This document shows, piece by piece, positions 45,387 to 54,068 of a stretch of 64,000 nt of DNA. This stretch comes from Hydrogenophaga sp040372165. GTDB taxonomy: Bacteria; Pseudomonadota; Gammaproteobacteria; Burkholderiales; Burkholderiaceae_C. Within the stretch, counting starts at the first letter, position 1. Each line of letters starts with the position of its first letter. The stretch spans positions 620,001 to 684,000 of the forward strand of contig NZ_BAABWG010000001.1 of NCBI RefSeq assembly GCF_040372165.1. Reading direction: 5' to 3'. Under the pieces are notes generated by a model that was not told the DNA's origin, ran no database searches, and saw only the letters and a list, made by a program, of their open reading frames with translations. A program made the position numbers and the translations under genes.

Positions 45387-46850
45387 GTGACCAACGCCAA
45401 TCCAACTGCCAACGCGGACAAGACCACCGATCTCGCTGATGTGCCCAAAGGGGTGCCCGCAGACGACGAAGTCATGGTGTCGTTGTACGCCTCGCGCAAG
45501 AAGATCTATCCCCGGGCAGTGTTCGGGTTCTTCTCGAAGTGGCGATGGTTGCTGGTTTGGGCAACGCAGCTTCTGTTCTATGGCCTGCCCTGGCTGGAGT
45601 GGAATGCCCGCCAGGCAGTCCTGTTTGATCTGGAAGCCCGGCGGTTTTATCTCTTTGGTGTGGTTCTGTACCCGCAGGACTTCATCTTCCTGACAGGCCT
45701 GCTGGTCATTTCTGCACTGGCCTTGTTCCTGTTCACGGCAGTGGCGGGGCGCCTTTGGTGCGGCTACGCTTGCCCACAGACCGTCTACACCGAGATCTTT
45801 CTCTGGATCGAGAAGAAGGTGGAGGGTGATCGTTCGGCGCGCATGCGACTGGACAAGTCCGACCTCTCAGCTGGCAAGGCAGGCAAGAAGTGGCTCAAGC
45901 ACGCGTTGTGGATCCTGTTTGCATTGTGGACAGGTTTCACTTTCGTCGGCTACTTCACCCCGATTCGAGAGTTGGCCAGTCTTTCCGTCGCTGGCGCGCT
46001 CGGTCCCTGGCAAACCTTCTGGATCTTCTTCTACGGTTTTGCCACCTATGGCAATGCTGGCTGGATGCGCGAGCAGGTTTGCAAATACATGTGTCCTTAC
46101 GCACGCTTCCAGAGCGCGATGTTCGACAAGGACACCATGATCGTGACTTACGATGCTGCCCGTGGAGAACCGAGAGGTCCACGGTCGAAAAAGGCCGATC
46201 CCAAGGAGCTGGGTCTGGGCGCTTGCGTCGATTGCACCTTGTGTGTGCAAGTCTGTCCGACGGGTATCGATATTCGCAATGGCCTGCAATATGAGTGCAT
46301 CGGTTGCGGAGCCTGCATTGACGTGTGCAACGAGGTGATGGACAAGGTCGGGTATCCGCGCGGGCTGGTTCGCTATGCCACCGAAAACGGTGTCGCCAAA
46401 GGCTGGACCACCCAGGAGATGGTCAAGCATGCCTTCCGGCCTCGCGTTCTTGTGTACACGTCCATCCTGATGGCCATCACGGCAGCCATTGTGATCGGAC
46501 TGTTTGTGCGCACCCCCCTCAAGGTCAACGTGATCCGGGACCGGGGCGCGCTGGCGCGCATGGTCGAGCGAGGGCGGATTGAAAACGTGTTCCGTCTGCA
46601 GGTGATGAATGCCACGGAGACCGCACAGAACTACGTGGTGTCGGTGGAGGGCCTGCCGGACATCATGATTGCCTCCGGGAATGAAATCGAAGTTCAGCCA
46701 ACGGAAGCTCGCGCGGTGGCCGTTCGGGTGCAGATTCCGCCCAATACGGCAGAGCCGGGTTCTCACCCGATTCGCTTCACTGTTCGGGCCGCCTCTGGTG
46801 ATGATCCGGACGAGGTCGTTGAAAAGGCTGCCTTCCTGGTTCCCCGCTAA
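45387..46850 (+). CDS. ccoG: cbb3 oxidase accessory ferredoxin-like protein CcoG
   Basis: Membrane protein of 487 residues with several helices and two 4Fe-4S sites: CVDCTLCVQVCPTGID and CIGCGACIDVC. The earlier AGRLWCGYACPQTVYTEIF is the conserved Cys-pair motif of CcoG/RdxA. Family members reduce Cu(II) for oxidase assembly. The C-terminal region is an immunoglobulin-like periplasmic domain. The start is GTG at 45387. It may be read from its own promoter or by leakage past the ccoP terminator. Confidence 0.95.
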   Translation: MTNANPTANADKTTDLADVPKGVPADDEVMVSLYASRKKIYPRAVFGFFSKWRWLLVWATQLLFYGLPWLEWNARQAVLFDLEARRFYLFGVVLYPQDFIFLTGLLVISALALFLFTAVAGRLWCGYACPQTVYTEIFLWIEKKVEGDRSARMRLDKSDLSAGKAGKKWLKHALWILFALWTGFTFVGYFTPIRELASLSVAGALGPWQTFWIFFYGFATYGNAGWMREQVCKYMCPYARFQSAMFDKDTMIVTYDAARGEPRGPRSKKADPKELGLGACVDCTLCVQVCPTGIDIRNGLQYECIGCGACIDVCNEVMDKVGYPRGLVRYATENGVAKGWTTQEMVKHAFRPRVLVYTSILMAITAAIVIGLFVRTPLKVNVIRDRGALARMVERGRIENVFRLQVMNATETAQNYVVSVEGLPDIMIASGNEIEVQPTEARAVAVRVQIPPNTAEPGSHPIRFTVRAASGDDPDEVVEKAAFLVPR

Positions 46851-46876
46851 ACTGTTTCATTGGAGTGACCCAGCAT

Positions 46877-47167
46877 ATGTCTTCCGGAGTCCTGAACATG
46901 CCTTCCCAATCAACTACCCCTGTGCCAGCCAGCACGCCGCGCCCTTGGTGGAAGGAACCCATCATGTGGCTGGTTGTTGGCGGCCCTGCCGCTGCCGTGA
47001 TCGCCGGCGTGACCACCGTCATCATTGCGGCCAGCAACCCTGACCCCGTGCTGGATCGCACGGAAGCCGGTACTGCCAACATGGTGCCGGCCCATCAGGC
47101 GCGCAACCATGCGGCCTCACCGACAGTTGCGCCTGCCGGCAAGAGTGCCGGGCAAGACAGTCAATGA
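46877..47167 (+). CDS. FixH-like small membrane protein
   Basis: About 96 residues. A cytoplasmic start (PRPWWKEPIMWLVVGGPAAA) leads into one membrane helix, then SNPDPVLDRTEA, which matches the FixH/CcoH pattern of a helix followed by a DPV(Y/L) motif. It is shorter than classic FixH (about 150 residues), and the periplasmic part is mostly low-complexity Ala/Thr/Gly, so the family call is by context and the short motif. Starts at 46865 (GTG) or 46898 (ATG) are also possible. Confidence 0.7.
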   Translation: MSSGVLNMPSQSTTPVPASTPRPWWKEPIMWLVVGGPAAAVIAGVTTVIIAASNPDPVLDRTEAGTANMVPAHQARNHAASPTVAPAGKSAGQDSQ

Positions 47168-47250
47168 CCAAGGTGCAGGTCCTGGGGCTCGCACCTTGAG
47201 GCCTCCGAACCTGGCACGACCATTTCACACGGATCTGAGGAGACACACAC

Positions 47251-47562
47251 ATGAAAGCGCAACGTTGGATGTGGATCGCCTGGCCAGCATTCCTCGTGGC
47301 GGGTGTACTGGAGATTCTGGTGTTTGCCATGGTGGATCCCAGTGATCTGCAGTGGTTTGGTGAGCCGCTCGAGCTGTCGCGGCAAGCCGTCTACACGATC
47401 GGCTTTTTTGTGTTCTGGGCCATCACCATGGCTTCGAGTGCCCTGACGACCTTGCTGGCCATGTCTCCGTTTGAAGTGAATCGCTGCCCAGTGCCTGCGG
47501 ACGAGCGACCTCGGAATTGCGTGAAGAACGGCGGGGCAGGGGACTGCAGCAGCTGCGGCTGA
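47251..47562 (+). CDS. Small membrane protein with Cys-rich tail, unknown function
   Basis: 103 residues, not a characterised family to me. Two hydrophobic segments (WIAWPAFLVAGVLEILVFAMV and YTIGFFVFWAITMASSALTTLL) flank a short loop, followed by a C-terminal tail with four Cys (NRCPVPADERPRNCVKNGG then DCSSCG). The Cys tail could bind metal or a cluster. GAGGAG precedes the start. It sits between the FixH-like gene and fnr, so a role in oxidase assembly or metal handling is possible but only inferred. Confidence 0.75.
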   Translation: MKAQRWMWIAWPAFLVAGVLEILVFAMVDPSDLQWFGEPLELSRQAVYTIGFFVFWAITMASSALTTLLAMSPFEVNRCPVPADERPRNCVKNGGAGDCSSCG

Positions 47563-47589
47563 CGACTGGTCAGCCCGACGCAAGCCATT

Positions 47590-48321
47590 TCAGGAGCACT
47601 GCTGCGGGTTGACGATCTGTTTGAGGCCGTCCGTGTCCTTGATGTGGACGTAGCGCTGTTTGACGTCGATGATGCCTTCGTCCACGAACTTGGAAAAGGT
47701 GCGGCTCACTGTCTCGAGCTTCATGCCCAGATAGCTGCCGATCTCTTCTCTCGTCATGCGAAGAATGAGCTCTGATTGCGAGAAGCCCCGGGCGTGCAGG
47801 CGCTGGACCAGGTTGAGCAAGAACGCCGCCAGCCGCTCTTCGGCGCGCATGCTACCCAGAAGCAGCATGACGCTGTGGTCACGCACGATTTCGCGACTCA
47901 TGATCTTGTGCACGTGGTGCTGCAGCGTCGTGAACTCACGTGAAAGCTCTTCCACCTGGTCGAAAGGCATCACGCAGACTTCAGCATCTTCAAGTGCCAC
48001 GGCATCGCAGGAATGGCGGTCGCTGACGATGCCATCGAGGCCGATGATCTCGCCCGTCATTTGAAAACCGGTCACCTGGTCGCGTCCATCGGCGCTGGTG
48101 ACGCAGGTTTTGAAAAAGCCGGAGCGGACCGCGTACAAGGAAGTGAACTTGTCCCCCACGCTGAACAGGGACTGGCCCCGCTTGATCCGCTTGCGTGTGG
48201 TGATCACGCTGTCGAGCTTGGTCATTTCCTCTTCGTTGAGGCCCATGGGCAAGCAGAGCTCGCGAAGGTTGCAGCTCGAACAGGCGACTTTGATGCTGGT
48301 TCCGTCCATACGTATATTCAT
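47590..48321 (-). CDS. fnr: FNR/Anr-type oxygen-sensing transcription regulator
   Basis: Crp-family activator of 243 residues that loses DNA binding when its 4Fe-4S cluster meets oxygen. Cluster Cys are in the N-terminal CSSCNLRELC (the C-X2-C-X5-C pattern) and SDRHSCDAVALED (the equivalent of Cys122). A cNMP-fold sensor domain is followed by a C-terminal helix-turn-helix with MTREEIGSYLGMKLETVSRTFSKF, whose E..SR matches FNR specificity for TTGAT half-sites. The start at 48321 (MNIRMDGTSIK) is chosen; longer in-frame starts exist. It probably controls the two FNR boxes in this locus. Confidence 0.95.
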   Translation of the reverse strand: MNIRMDGTSIKVACSSCNLRELCLPMGLNEEEMTKLDSVITTRKRIKRGQSLFSVGDKFTSLYAVRSGFFKTCVTSADGRDQVTGFQMTGEIIGLDGIVSDRHSCDAVALEDAEVCVMPFDQVEELSREFTTLQHHVHKIMSREIVRDHSVMLLLGSMRAEERLAAFLLNLVQRLHARGFSQSELILRMTREEIGSYLGMKLETVSRTFSKFVDEGIIDVKQRYVHIKDTDGLKQIVNPQQCS

Positions 48322-48516
48322 CGTTGAGGTGGCAAGCTTAACCCAAAGACACATTGGCGGCTGCAATCCCCCTGTCTGGAAACCGCTCTCACGGCCTTTG
48401 CACCTCATCCAATGTCAGTCAGGGCAAACCCGGGGAAGGTCGCAGGGCTTGATGAAGATCAATGGGATCGTTCTCACATTGAGGCAAAGTGCCATGCCAT
48501 CAATGGAGAATTCTCA

Positions 48517-49896
48517 GTGAGCCACGCGATTTCCGACGATTTGCTCAAGCGTTTTGACGTTCCAGGGCCTCGTTACACGTCCTACCCCACAGCAGACAGG
48601 TTTGTGGAAGCCTTTACAGAAGGCGACTACATCCAGGCGCTGGAGCAGCGGCGCGCCGGGTCCATGGCCCTGCCTTTGTCCCTGTACGTGCATATTCCGT
48701 TTTGCGAGTCGGTCTGCTACTACTGCGCCTGCAACAAGGTCATTACCAAGCACCACGACAAGGCTGCCGAGTATCTGCGTTACCTGTCGCGTGAAGTCGA
48801 GTTGCAGGTTCAGCACTTTGGCAAGGGGCACAACGTATCGCAGCTCCATCTGGGCGGCGGTACGCCGACCTTCCTCTCGGACGAGGAGCTCGAAGACCTG
48901 ATGTCAATGATCCGCCGGAACTTCACCCTGGTGCCTGGCGGCGAGTATTCGGTGGAGGTTGATCCGCGCACAGTGACCGACCAGAGGCTGCAAACACTTG
49001 CCCGGCTCGGGTTCAATCGCCTGAGCTTTGGTGTGCAGGATTTTGATCCTGCGGTTCAGAAAGCCGTGCACCGCGTGCAGCCGGCCGAGCAGGTGTTCGA
49101 TCTGGTCAAGGCGGCGCGTGAAATCGGCTTCGAATCCGTCAACGTCGACCTGATCTACGGCCTGCCGCTGCAAACGCCGGAGAGTTTTGCACGAACGCTG
49201 TCCCAGCTCAACGATCTGCGGCCCGACAGGGTGGCCTTGTACGCGTACGCTCATCTGCCGGCTCGATTCAAACCCCAGCGCCGGATTGCCGCCGCTGAGC
49301 TGCCCAGTCCTGCAGACAAGCTCACCATGCTGTCCAGATCGCTCGACGCCATGAGCGAAGCCGGCTACGTGTATGTCGGGATGGACCATTTCGCGCTGCC
49401 AAGCGATGCGCTGGCCGTGGCAAAAAGGCAGGGACGCCTGCACCGCAATTTTCAGGGCTACAGCACGCAGCCGGATTGTGATCTGATTGCACTGGGCGTA
49501 TCGGCCATTGGGCGCATTGGTGCGACCTACAGCCAGAACGCCAAAACGCTCGATGAGTACTACGACGCGCTCAACCAGGGGCGACTTCCCATTGTGCGTG
49601 GCCTTGCACTGACCCGTGACGACTTGCTGCGCCGCTCAGTGATCATGTCTGTGATGTGCCAGGGTGAGGTGCAGTTTGAGTCGATCGAACTGGGGCATCT
49701 CATCGATTTCAAGTCCTACTTTGCGCGCGAAATCGAATCGCTGGCCGATTTTGAAGCCAATGGTCTTGTCGAAGTGGATGACAGCAGCATCCGCGTGACC
49801 GCCCAGGGCTGGTACCTGGTCAGAGCCATCGCCATGGTGTTCGACAAGTACATCCAGACCGATCTGGACCGGGCACGCTTCTCCAAGATCATCTGA
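48517..49896 (+). CDS. hemN: Oxygen-independent coproporphyrinogen III oxidase
   Basis: Radical SAM enzyme that converts coproporphyrinogen III to protoporphyrinogen IX without oxygen. It has 459 residues. The cluster motif is CESVCYYCACNKV (CX3CX2C), the preceding GPRYTSYPTADRF is diagnostic of HemN, and LHLGGGTPTFLSDEEL follows. GTG at 48517 is proposed, with GGAG at 48505-48508; the frame is open up to 48412. It adjoins fnr, a common arrangement, and would supply haem at low oxygen for the cbb3 enzyme. Confidence 0.95.
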   Translation: MSHAISDDLLKRFDVPGPRYTSYPTADRFVEAFTEGDYIQALEQRRAGSMALPLSLYVHIPFCESVCYYCACNKVITKHHDKAAEYLRYLSREVELQVQHFGKGHNVSQLHLGGGTPTFLSDEELEDLMSMIRRNFTLVPGGEYSVEVDPRTVTDQRLQTLARLGFNRLSFGVQDFDPAVQKAVHRVQPAEQVFDLVKAAREIGFESVNVDLIYGLPLQTPESFARTLSQLNDLRPDRVALYAYAHLPARFKPQRRIAAAELPSPADKLTMLSRSLDAMSEAGYVYVGMDHFALPSDALAVAKRQGRLHRNFQGYSTQPDCDLIALGVSAIGRIGATYSQNAKTLDEYYDALNQGRLPIVRGLALTRDDLLRRSVIMSVMCQGEVQFESIELGHLIDFKSYFAREIESLADFEANGLVEVDDSSIRVTAQGWYLVRAIAMVFDKYIQTDLDRARFSKII

Positions 49897-49948
49897 GCCC
49901 GCCGGGCGATGGCCCCTAGCGGGCCCGCCGCGCTGATACAGTCCAGCT

Positions 49949-50620
49949 ATGCAAACTTCGATGGCCATGACGGCGCTTTTCATGGGCCTGGTGGGAGGAC
50001 CCCATTGCGTGGCCATGTGCGGCGCTGCTTGTGCTGGCATTGGCCATGCAGCAGGGGAGCGCAGCACCCAGGCACTGTGGCTTTTCCAGCTCAGCCGGGT
50101 GGCGGGCTACGCCTTGCTGGGTGCATTGGCTGCAGGCTCCGTGCAAGGGCTTGCCTGGCTTGGTCAGAATACCGCTGTTGTCCGACCCGTCTGGACCACT
50201 TTCCATGTCGCTGCGCTGGCCTTGGGACTGGCGCTGCTGATTCGAGGGCGCCAACCTGGCTGGATCGATGACCTCGGGCAGAGCATCTGGCGCAAAGCAC
50301 GGCCGGTGCTCACCCGGATGGGGGCAGGCGCGCCCATTGTGCTGGGCGCTGCTTGGGCCTTGATGCCCTGCGGCCTGCTGTACTCAGCCTTGTTGATGGC
50401 ATCCTTGTCGGCAGACGCGTTTCAAGGGGCCGGCATCATGGCTCTGTTTGCTGCGGGCACGGCAGTGTCCCTGACAGCCGGGCCCTGGCTCCTGCTCAAA
50501 CTCAGGGGAGGGCGCTCAGGCGCCTGGGCCATCCGGCTGGCAGGGCTGGCCCTGGCAGGCGCCTCTGGGTGGGCTTTATGGATGGGCATCACTCAGCCTA
50601 CGGGTCTGTGGTGCGCCTGA
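49949..50620 (+). CDS. Sulfite exporter TauE/SafE-like membrane protein
   Basis: 223 residues with about six hydrophobic segments. GLVGGPHCVAMCGAACAG in the first helix and WALMPCGLLYSAL in the middle are the paired Cys motifs of the DsbD_2/SafE-like group, often found near cco genes and metal-handling proteins; transport of a metal or electrons is plausible but unproven. A GGRSGAWAIRLAGLALAG stretch ends it. It lies 52 bases after hemN, possibly co-transcribed. Confidence 0.8.
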   Translation: MQTSMAMTALFMGLVGGPHCVAMCGAACAGIGHAAGERSTQALWLFQLSRVAGYALLGALAAGSVQGLAWLGQNTAVVRPVWTTFHVAALALGLALLIRGRQPGWIDDLGQSIWRKARPVLTRMGAGAPIVLGAAWALMPCGLLYSALLMASLSADAFQGAGIMALFAAGTAVSLTAGPWLLLKLRGGRSGAWAIRLAGLALAGASGWALWMGITQPTGLWCA

Positions 50621-50646
50621 AGGCTCAAGGCCGTTGAGTCGTTTCA

Positions 50647-51594
50647 TCACAATGGGGCCGCCAGAGGGTTGCGTGTCTTGCGGGTAGCCACCCAGAGGCC
50701 AAGCATGGCCAGCCCGAAGGCCACCCACTGAGGCAGGCTGGGGCGCTCACCCAGAAGCAGGACACCAATGGCCGCCGCCGAGACGGGCAGCATCACGGTG
50801 AAGACACCCGCCCTGGCGGCCGGTACATGCTGCAGGCCTTTCATCCAGAGCCACACCGTCCAGACGCTCGCCGCCATGCCGTAGAACAGGACCAGCAGCC
50901 AAAGTGGCGCGGCCACCGTGCCAAAGTCGAAATGCCATGCGGCGTACAGGCCCATGGGCGTGACAAGCAGCAAGCCCCAGAGATTGATGATGGCTGAGAT
51001 GCGGCGAGGGGAAATGCGAGCCGTCAGGCGTTTGCCAATGACCACGTAGGAGGCTTCGCACACGACAGCAGCGAAAACAAGCAGCGGGCCGAGCCAATGC
51101 GCTTGAAAGGCATCTGCATGAGCCGGCTCCTGGCGCCCGTAGGCAAACAGGCCGATGCCCATGGCGGAGAGCGCAATCGCCGCTATGGTCTGACGCTGCA
51201 ACTGTTCCTTCAGAAAAGTCCTGCTGAGAATGGCGACAACGCCGGGTAGGGCGGACATGATCAGGCCGGCAGTAACGGCAGATGTCATGGCCACGCCAAA
51301 GAGCATGAAGGTCGAGAACAGGAAATTGCCGAGAAATGACTGCAGGAACAGCAGCTGTCGCTCGCGCCTTTCCAGAGTGGGCTCGTGCTCCGGCCGCTTG
51401 ATCCAGCGCGCCATGGCCAGGGCGCCGATGCCGAAGCGGAGCCAGGCAAGCAGAAACACCGGGAACACCACCAGCAGAGGCTTGGAAAGGGCCACATAGC
51501 TGCCGACCAGCGACATGCTCAGCCCGAGTGCGCCATAGGCCCACCAGGGTGGCTGATGGAGGTGGGTGGGGCTGGTGGTGGAGGCTGTCATCAC
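50647..51594 (-). CDS. EamA-family (DMT) transporter
   Basis: Inner-membrane protein of 315 residues with about ten helices in two EamA repeats. Motifs include GLSMSLVGSYVALSKPLLVVFP at the start and a second half ending LLLGERPSLPQWVAFGLAMLG, which is the typical last helix pair. It could be an exporter of amino acids or other metabolites. It converges with the SafE-like gene and is divergent from aceA across an AT-rich region. Confidence 0.85.
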   Translation of the reverse strand: MMTASTTSPTHLHQPPWWAYGALGLSMSLVGSYVALSKPLLVVFPVFLLAWLRFGIGALAMARWIKRPEHEPTLERRERQLLFLQSFLGNFLFSTFMLFGVAMTSAVTAGLIMSALPGVVAILSRTFLKEQLQRQTIAAIALSAMGIGLFAYGRQEPAHADAFQAHWLGPLLVFAAVVCEASYVVIGKRLTARISPRRISAIINLWGLLLVTPMGLYAAWHFDFGTVAAPLWLLVLFYGMAASVWTVWLWMKGLQHVPAARAGVFTVMLPVSAAAIGVLLLGERPSLPQWVAFGLAMLGLWVATRKTRNPLAAPL

Positions 51595-51614
51595 AGTGGG
51601 CGATCATGCCGCAT

Positions 51615-51902
51615 ATTGGGTGGACACGCAGACGGTTTGGTTTTGTATGACAAGAATATATTTTCGATATATGAAAATCAACAATGCTGCGGTGCGAAAT
51701 ATTTTCTCAATACAAGAAAGATTAATTCACATTGAGAAATGTCCATTTAAGTCTATGATTTTCAATGTGAAAATATTTCTCTTATATAAGACATAAGAGC
51801 TTCACAAAGTCTTCTATAAGACTTAAAGTCTTGTCATCGGATGGCCTGGATGCCATCCCTGAGTCGATTGTCCTTTTCATTCAACTACCGGAGAGCCATT
51901 TC
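51615..51902. promoter_or_regulatory. AT-rich control region with stacked inverted repeats upstream of aceA
   Basis: Far more AT-rich than the rest of the window and without a gene. Inverted repeats: TTCACATTGA (51726-51735) with TCAATGTGAA (51762-51771); a palindrome TCTTATATAAGA (51780-51791); and AAGTCTT-CTAT-AAGACTT-A-AAGTCTT (51807-51832), in which adjacent arms can pair two ways. TATA-like stretches lie in the same area. It probably contains the aceA promoter and operator sites and perhaps that of the divergent transporter gene. Confidence 0.65.
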
Positions 51903-53222
51903 ATGTCTCAACAACTGACCCGCGAACAGCAAATCGAAGCCCTGAAGAAAGACTGGGCAGAGAACCCACGTTGGAAGAACGTCAAGCGTGGCTACAGCGC
52001 CGAGGACGTCGTCCGCCTGCGCGGCAGCCTGCAGCCCGAGTACACGCTCGCCAAGCGTGGTGCCGAGAAGCTGTGGGAAAAGGTCAACGGTGGTGCCAAG
52101 AAGGGCTACGTGAACGCGTTCGGCGCCATCACTGCCGGTCAGGCCATGCAGCAAGCCAAGGCTGGCCTCGAAGCCGTGTACCTGTCTGGCTGGCAGGTTG
52201 CCGCAGACGGCAACACGTCGGAAACCATGTACCCCGACCAGTCGCTGTACGCCTACGACTCCGTGCCAACCATGGTTCGCCGCATCAACAACACCTTCAA
52301 GCGCGCTGACGAAATTCAGTGGGCCAAGGGTGTGAATCCTGGTGACGCCGAGTTTGTCGACTACTTCCTGCCGATCGTTGCTGACGCTGAAGCCGGTTTC
52401 GGTGGCGTTCTCAACGCTTTCGAACTGATGAAGAACATGATTGGCGCTGGTGCTGCCGGCGTTCACTTCGAAGATCAGCTCGCTGCTGTGAAGAAGTGTG
52501 GCCACATGGGCGGCAAAGTCCTGGTGCCTACCCGTGAAGCCTGCGAGAAGCTGATCGCTGCCCGTTTCGCCGCCGACGTGATGGGCGTGCCCACCATCGT
52601 TCTGGCCCGTACCGACGCAGAAGCTGCCAACCTGATCACCAGCGACTACGATGAGAATGACAAGCCATTCCTGACCGGTGAGCGCACCCAGGAAGGTTTC
52701 TACCGCGTCAAGAACGGCCTGGAGCAATCCATCTCCCGCGGTGTTGCATACGCACCTTACGCTGACCTCGTGTGGTGCGAGACCGGTGTGCCAGATATTG
52801 GCTTTGCCCGTGAATTCGCTCAGGCTGTTCACGCTGCCTGCCCAGGCAAGCTGCTGTCCTACAACTGCTCGCCATCTTTCAACTGGAAGAAGAACCTGGA
52901 CGACAAGCAAATTGCCAGCTTCCAGGAAGACCTGGCTGCGCTGGGCTACAAGTACCAGTTCATCACGCTGGCCGGTATCCACGTCAACTGGTACAACACG
53001 TTCCAGTTTGCGCACGCCTACGCTCGTGGCGAGGGCATGAAGCACTACACCGAGATGGTGCAGGAGCCAGAATTCGCTGCTCGCGAGAAGGGCTACACCT
53101 TCGTGTCGCACCAGCAGGAAGTTGGCGCTGGTTACTTCGACGACGTGACCACCGTGATCCAGGGCGGCTCTTCCTCCGTGAAGGCCCTGGCCGGCTCTAC
53201 CGAAGAAGAACAGTTCCATTGA
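51903..53222 (+). CDS. aceA: Isocitrate lyase
   Basis: First enzyme of the glyoxylate shunt, splitting isocitrate to succinate and glyoxylate. It has 439 residues. The active-site motif is KKCGHMGGK, and the earlier GWQVAADGN and later NCSPSFNWKKNL are conserved. The start at 51903 (MSQQLTREQQIEALKK) follows CGGAGAG. Needed with acs for growth on acetate. No malate synthase gene lies adjacent. Confidence 0.97.
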   Translation: MSQQLTREQQIEALKKDWAENPRWKNVKRGYSAEDVVRLRGSLQPEYTLAKRGAEKLWEKVNGGAKKGYVNAFGAITAGQAMQQAKAGLEAVYLSGWQVAADGNTSETMYPDQSLYAYDSVPTMVRRINNTFKRADEIQWAKGVNPGDAEFVDYFLPIVADAEAGFGGVLNAFELMKNMIGAGAAGVHFEDQLAAVKKCGHMGGKVLVPTREACEKLIAARFAADVMGVPTIVLARTDAEAANLITSDYDENDKPFLTGERTQEGFYRVKNGLEQSISRGVAYAPYADLVWCETGVPDIGFAREFAQAVHAACPGKLLSYNCSPSFNWKKNLDDKQIASFQEDLAALGYKYQFITLAGIHVNWYNTFQFAHAYARGEGMKHYTEMVQEPEFAAREKGYTFVSHQQEVGAGYFDDVTTVIQGGSSSVKALAGSTEEEQFH

Positions 53223-53285
53223 TGATGGAAGGGGCGTCGGTCAGCTGATGCCCCACTCCTGCATGACCTGCAGGGAAGAGGAGAC

Positions 53286-53317
53286 AGCCTCGAGGCGATT
53301 TCGCTTCGAGGCTTTTT
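53286..53317 (+). terminator. Terminator after aceA
   Basis: AGCCTCGA (53286-53293) and TCGAGGCT (53306-53313) pair around a 12-base loop, with a T tract after. Confidence 0.85.
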
Positions 53318-53444
53318 GTTTGTCTTCTTGTTTGTGTCAGGCGCTGCTTCCGGTGACAACGGTCTGGCAGGGTGGCAGTTATGGCTGCTGAAATGCCGCC
53401 GTACAATGATTCATTGTGTTGAATCAAAGTTGGGGATACGAAGA

Positions 53445-53831
53445 ATGGCAAAGATGACGCGTTGGATTCGTGTGGCGACCCTGGTCGCGGCAACGGCGGC
53501 ACTGAGTGCATGTGGTGGCAATGATGACCTGTATGGTGCCATTGCCTACAGCTCGGACACCGGCGTCGCAGCCGGTGCATACAACTACGAAACTTCCGTG
53601 GAAGCCGCCAATGCAGCGATGAGCAAGTGTGGAACTGGCTGCGCTCTGGTGTTGCAGTTCGATGGTGAAGACACCTGTGGCGCATTTGTCGCTTCCTCCA
53701 ACGGCCAGTGGGGCGTCGGTGCCGACGACAACAAGTCCGATGCCATTGAAAAGGCCACGCGCTCCTGCGAGGGCAAGGGCGGGGTGGACTGCGAAGTTCT
53801 GGAAGACCTGCCCGCAGTCTGTCTGGGCTGA
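53445..53831 (+). CDS. DUF4189 lipoprotein
   Basis: 128 residues. The N-terminal signal ends in a lipobox (VAATAALSACGG), so the mature protein is probably membrane-anchored by lipid. The rest matches the DUF4189 pattern: GAIAYSSDTG, then NYETSVEAANAAMSKC, then FVASSNGQWGVGADDNKSDAIEKATRSC, with Cys pairs likely disulfide-bonded. Function is unknown. ATG 53445 was chosen over in-frame 53316 because it creates the signal peptide. Confidence 0.8.
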   Translation: MAKMTRWIRVATLVAATAALSACGGNDDLYGAIAYSSDTGVAAGAYNYETSVEAANAAMSKCGTGCALVLQFDGEDTCGAFVASSNGQWGVGADDNKSDAIEKATRSCEGKGGVDCEVLEDLPAVCLG

Positions 53832-54022
53832 AGACGCTGCTGGAGTTGCCCCGTTCGCCGCTGCGCGGCGAATGTGGGACAATGACGGTTTTCAAGAACC
53901 CATCAAGAGCGAGAAAGGCAGCACGGGTTATGACACCGCGAACTACGGCAACCTGGATCGAGACCCCTCACGGGTCGGCTGTGTCGCGCCTGCATTGATT
54001 GGCTTTTCAAATCTTGATACAG

Positions 54023-54044
54023 CGCGGCCCAGGCCGCGTTTTTT
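54023..54044 (+). terminator. Terminator-like hairpin just before thrS
   Basis: CGCGGCC and GGCCGCG form a tight stem, with a short loop, followed by six T. It ends 24 bases before the thrS ATG, so it either stops upstream transcription or could act as a thrS attenuator. Confidence 0.75.
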
Positions 54045-54068
54045 GTTTCTGCTTCACTCACAACAGTC

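Noticed and set aside
53832..54022. Possible tRNA or small RNA before thrS
   Set aside because: No cloverleaf or T-arm motif could be built and no promoter is convincing.
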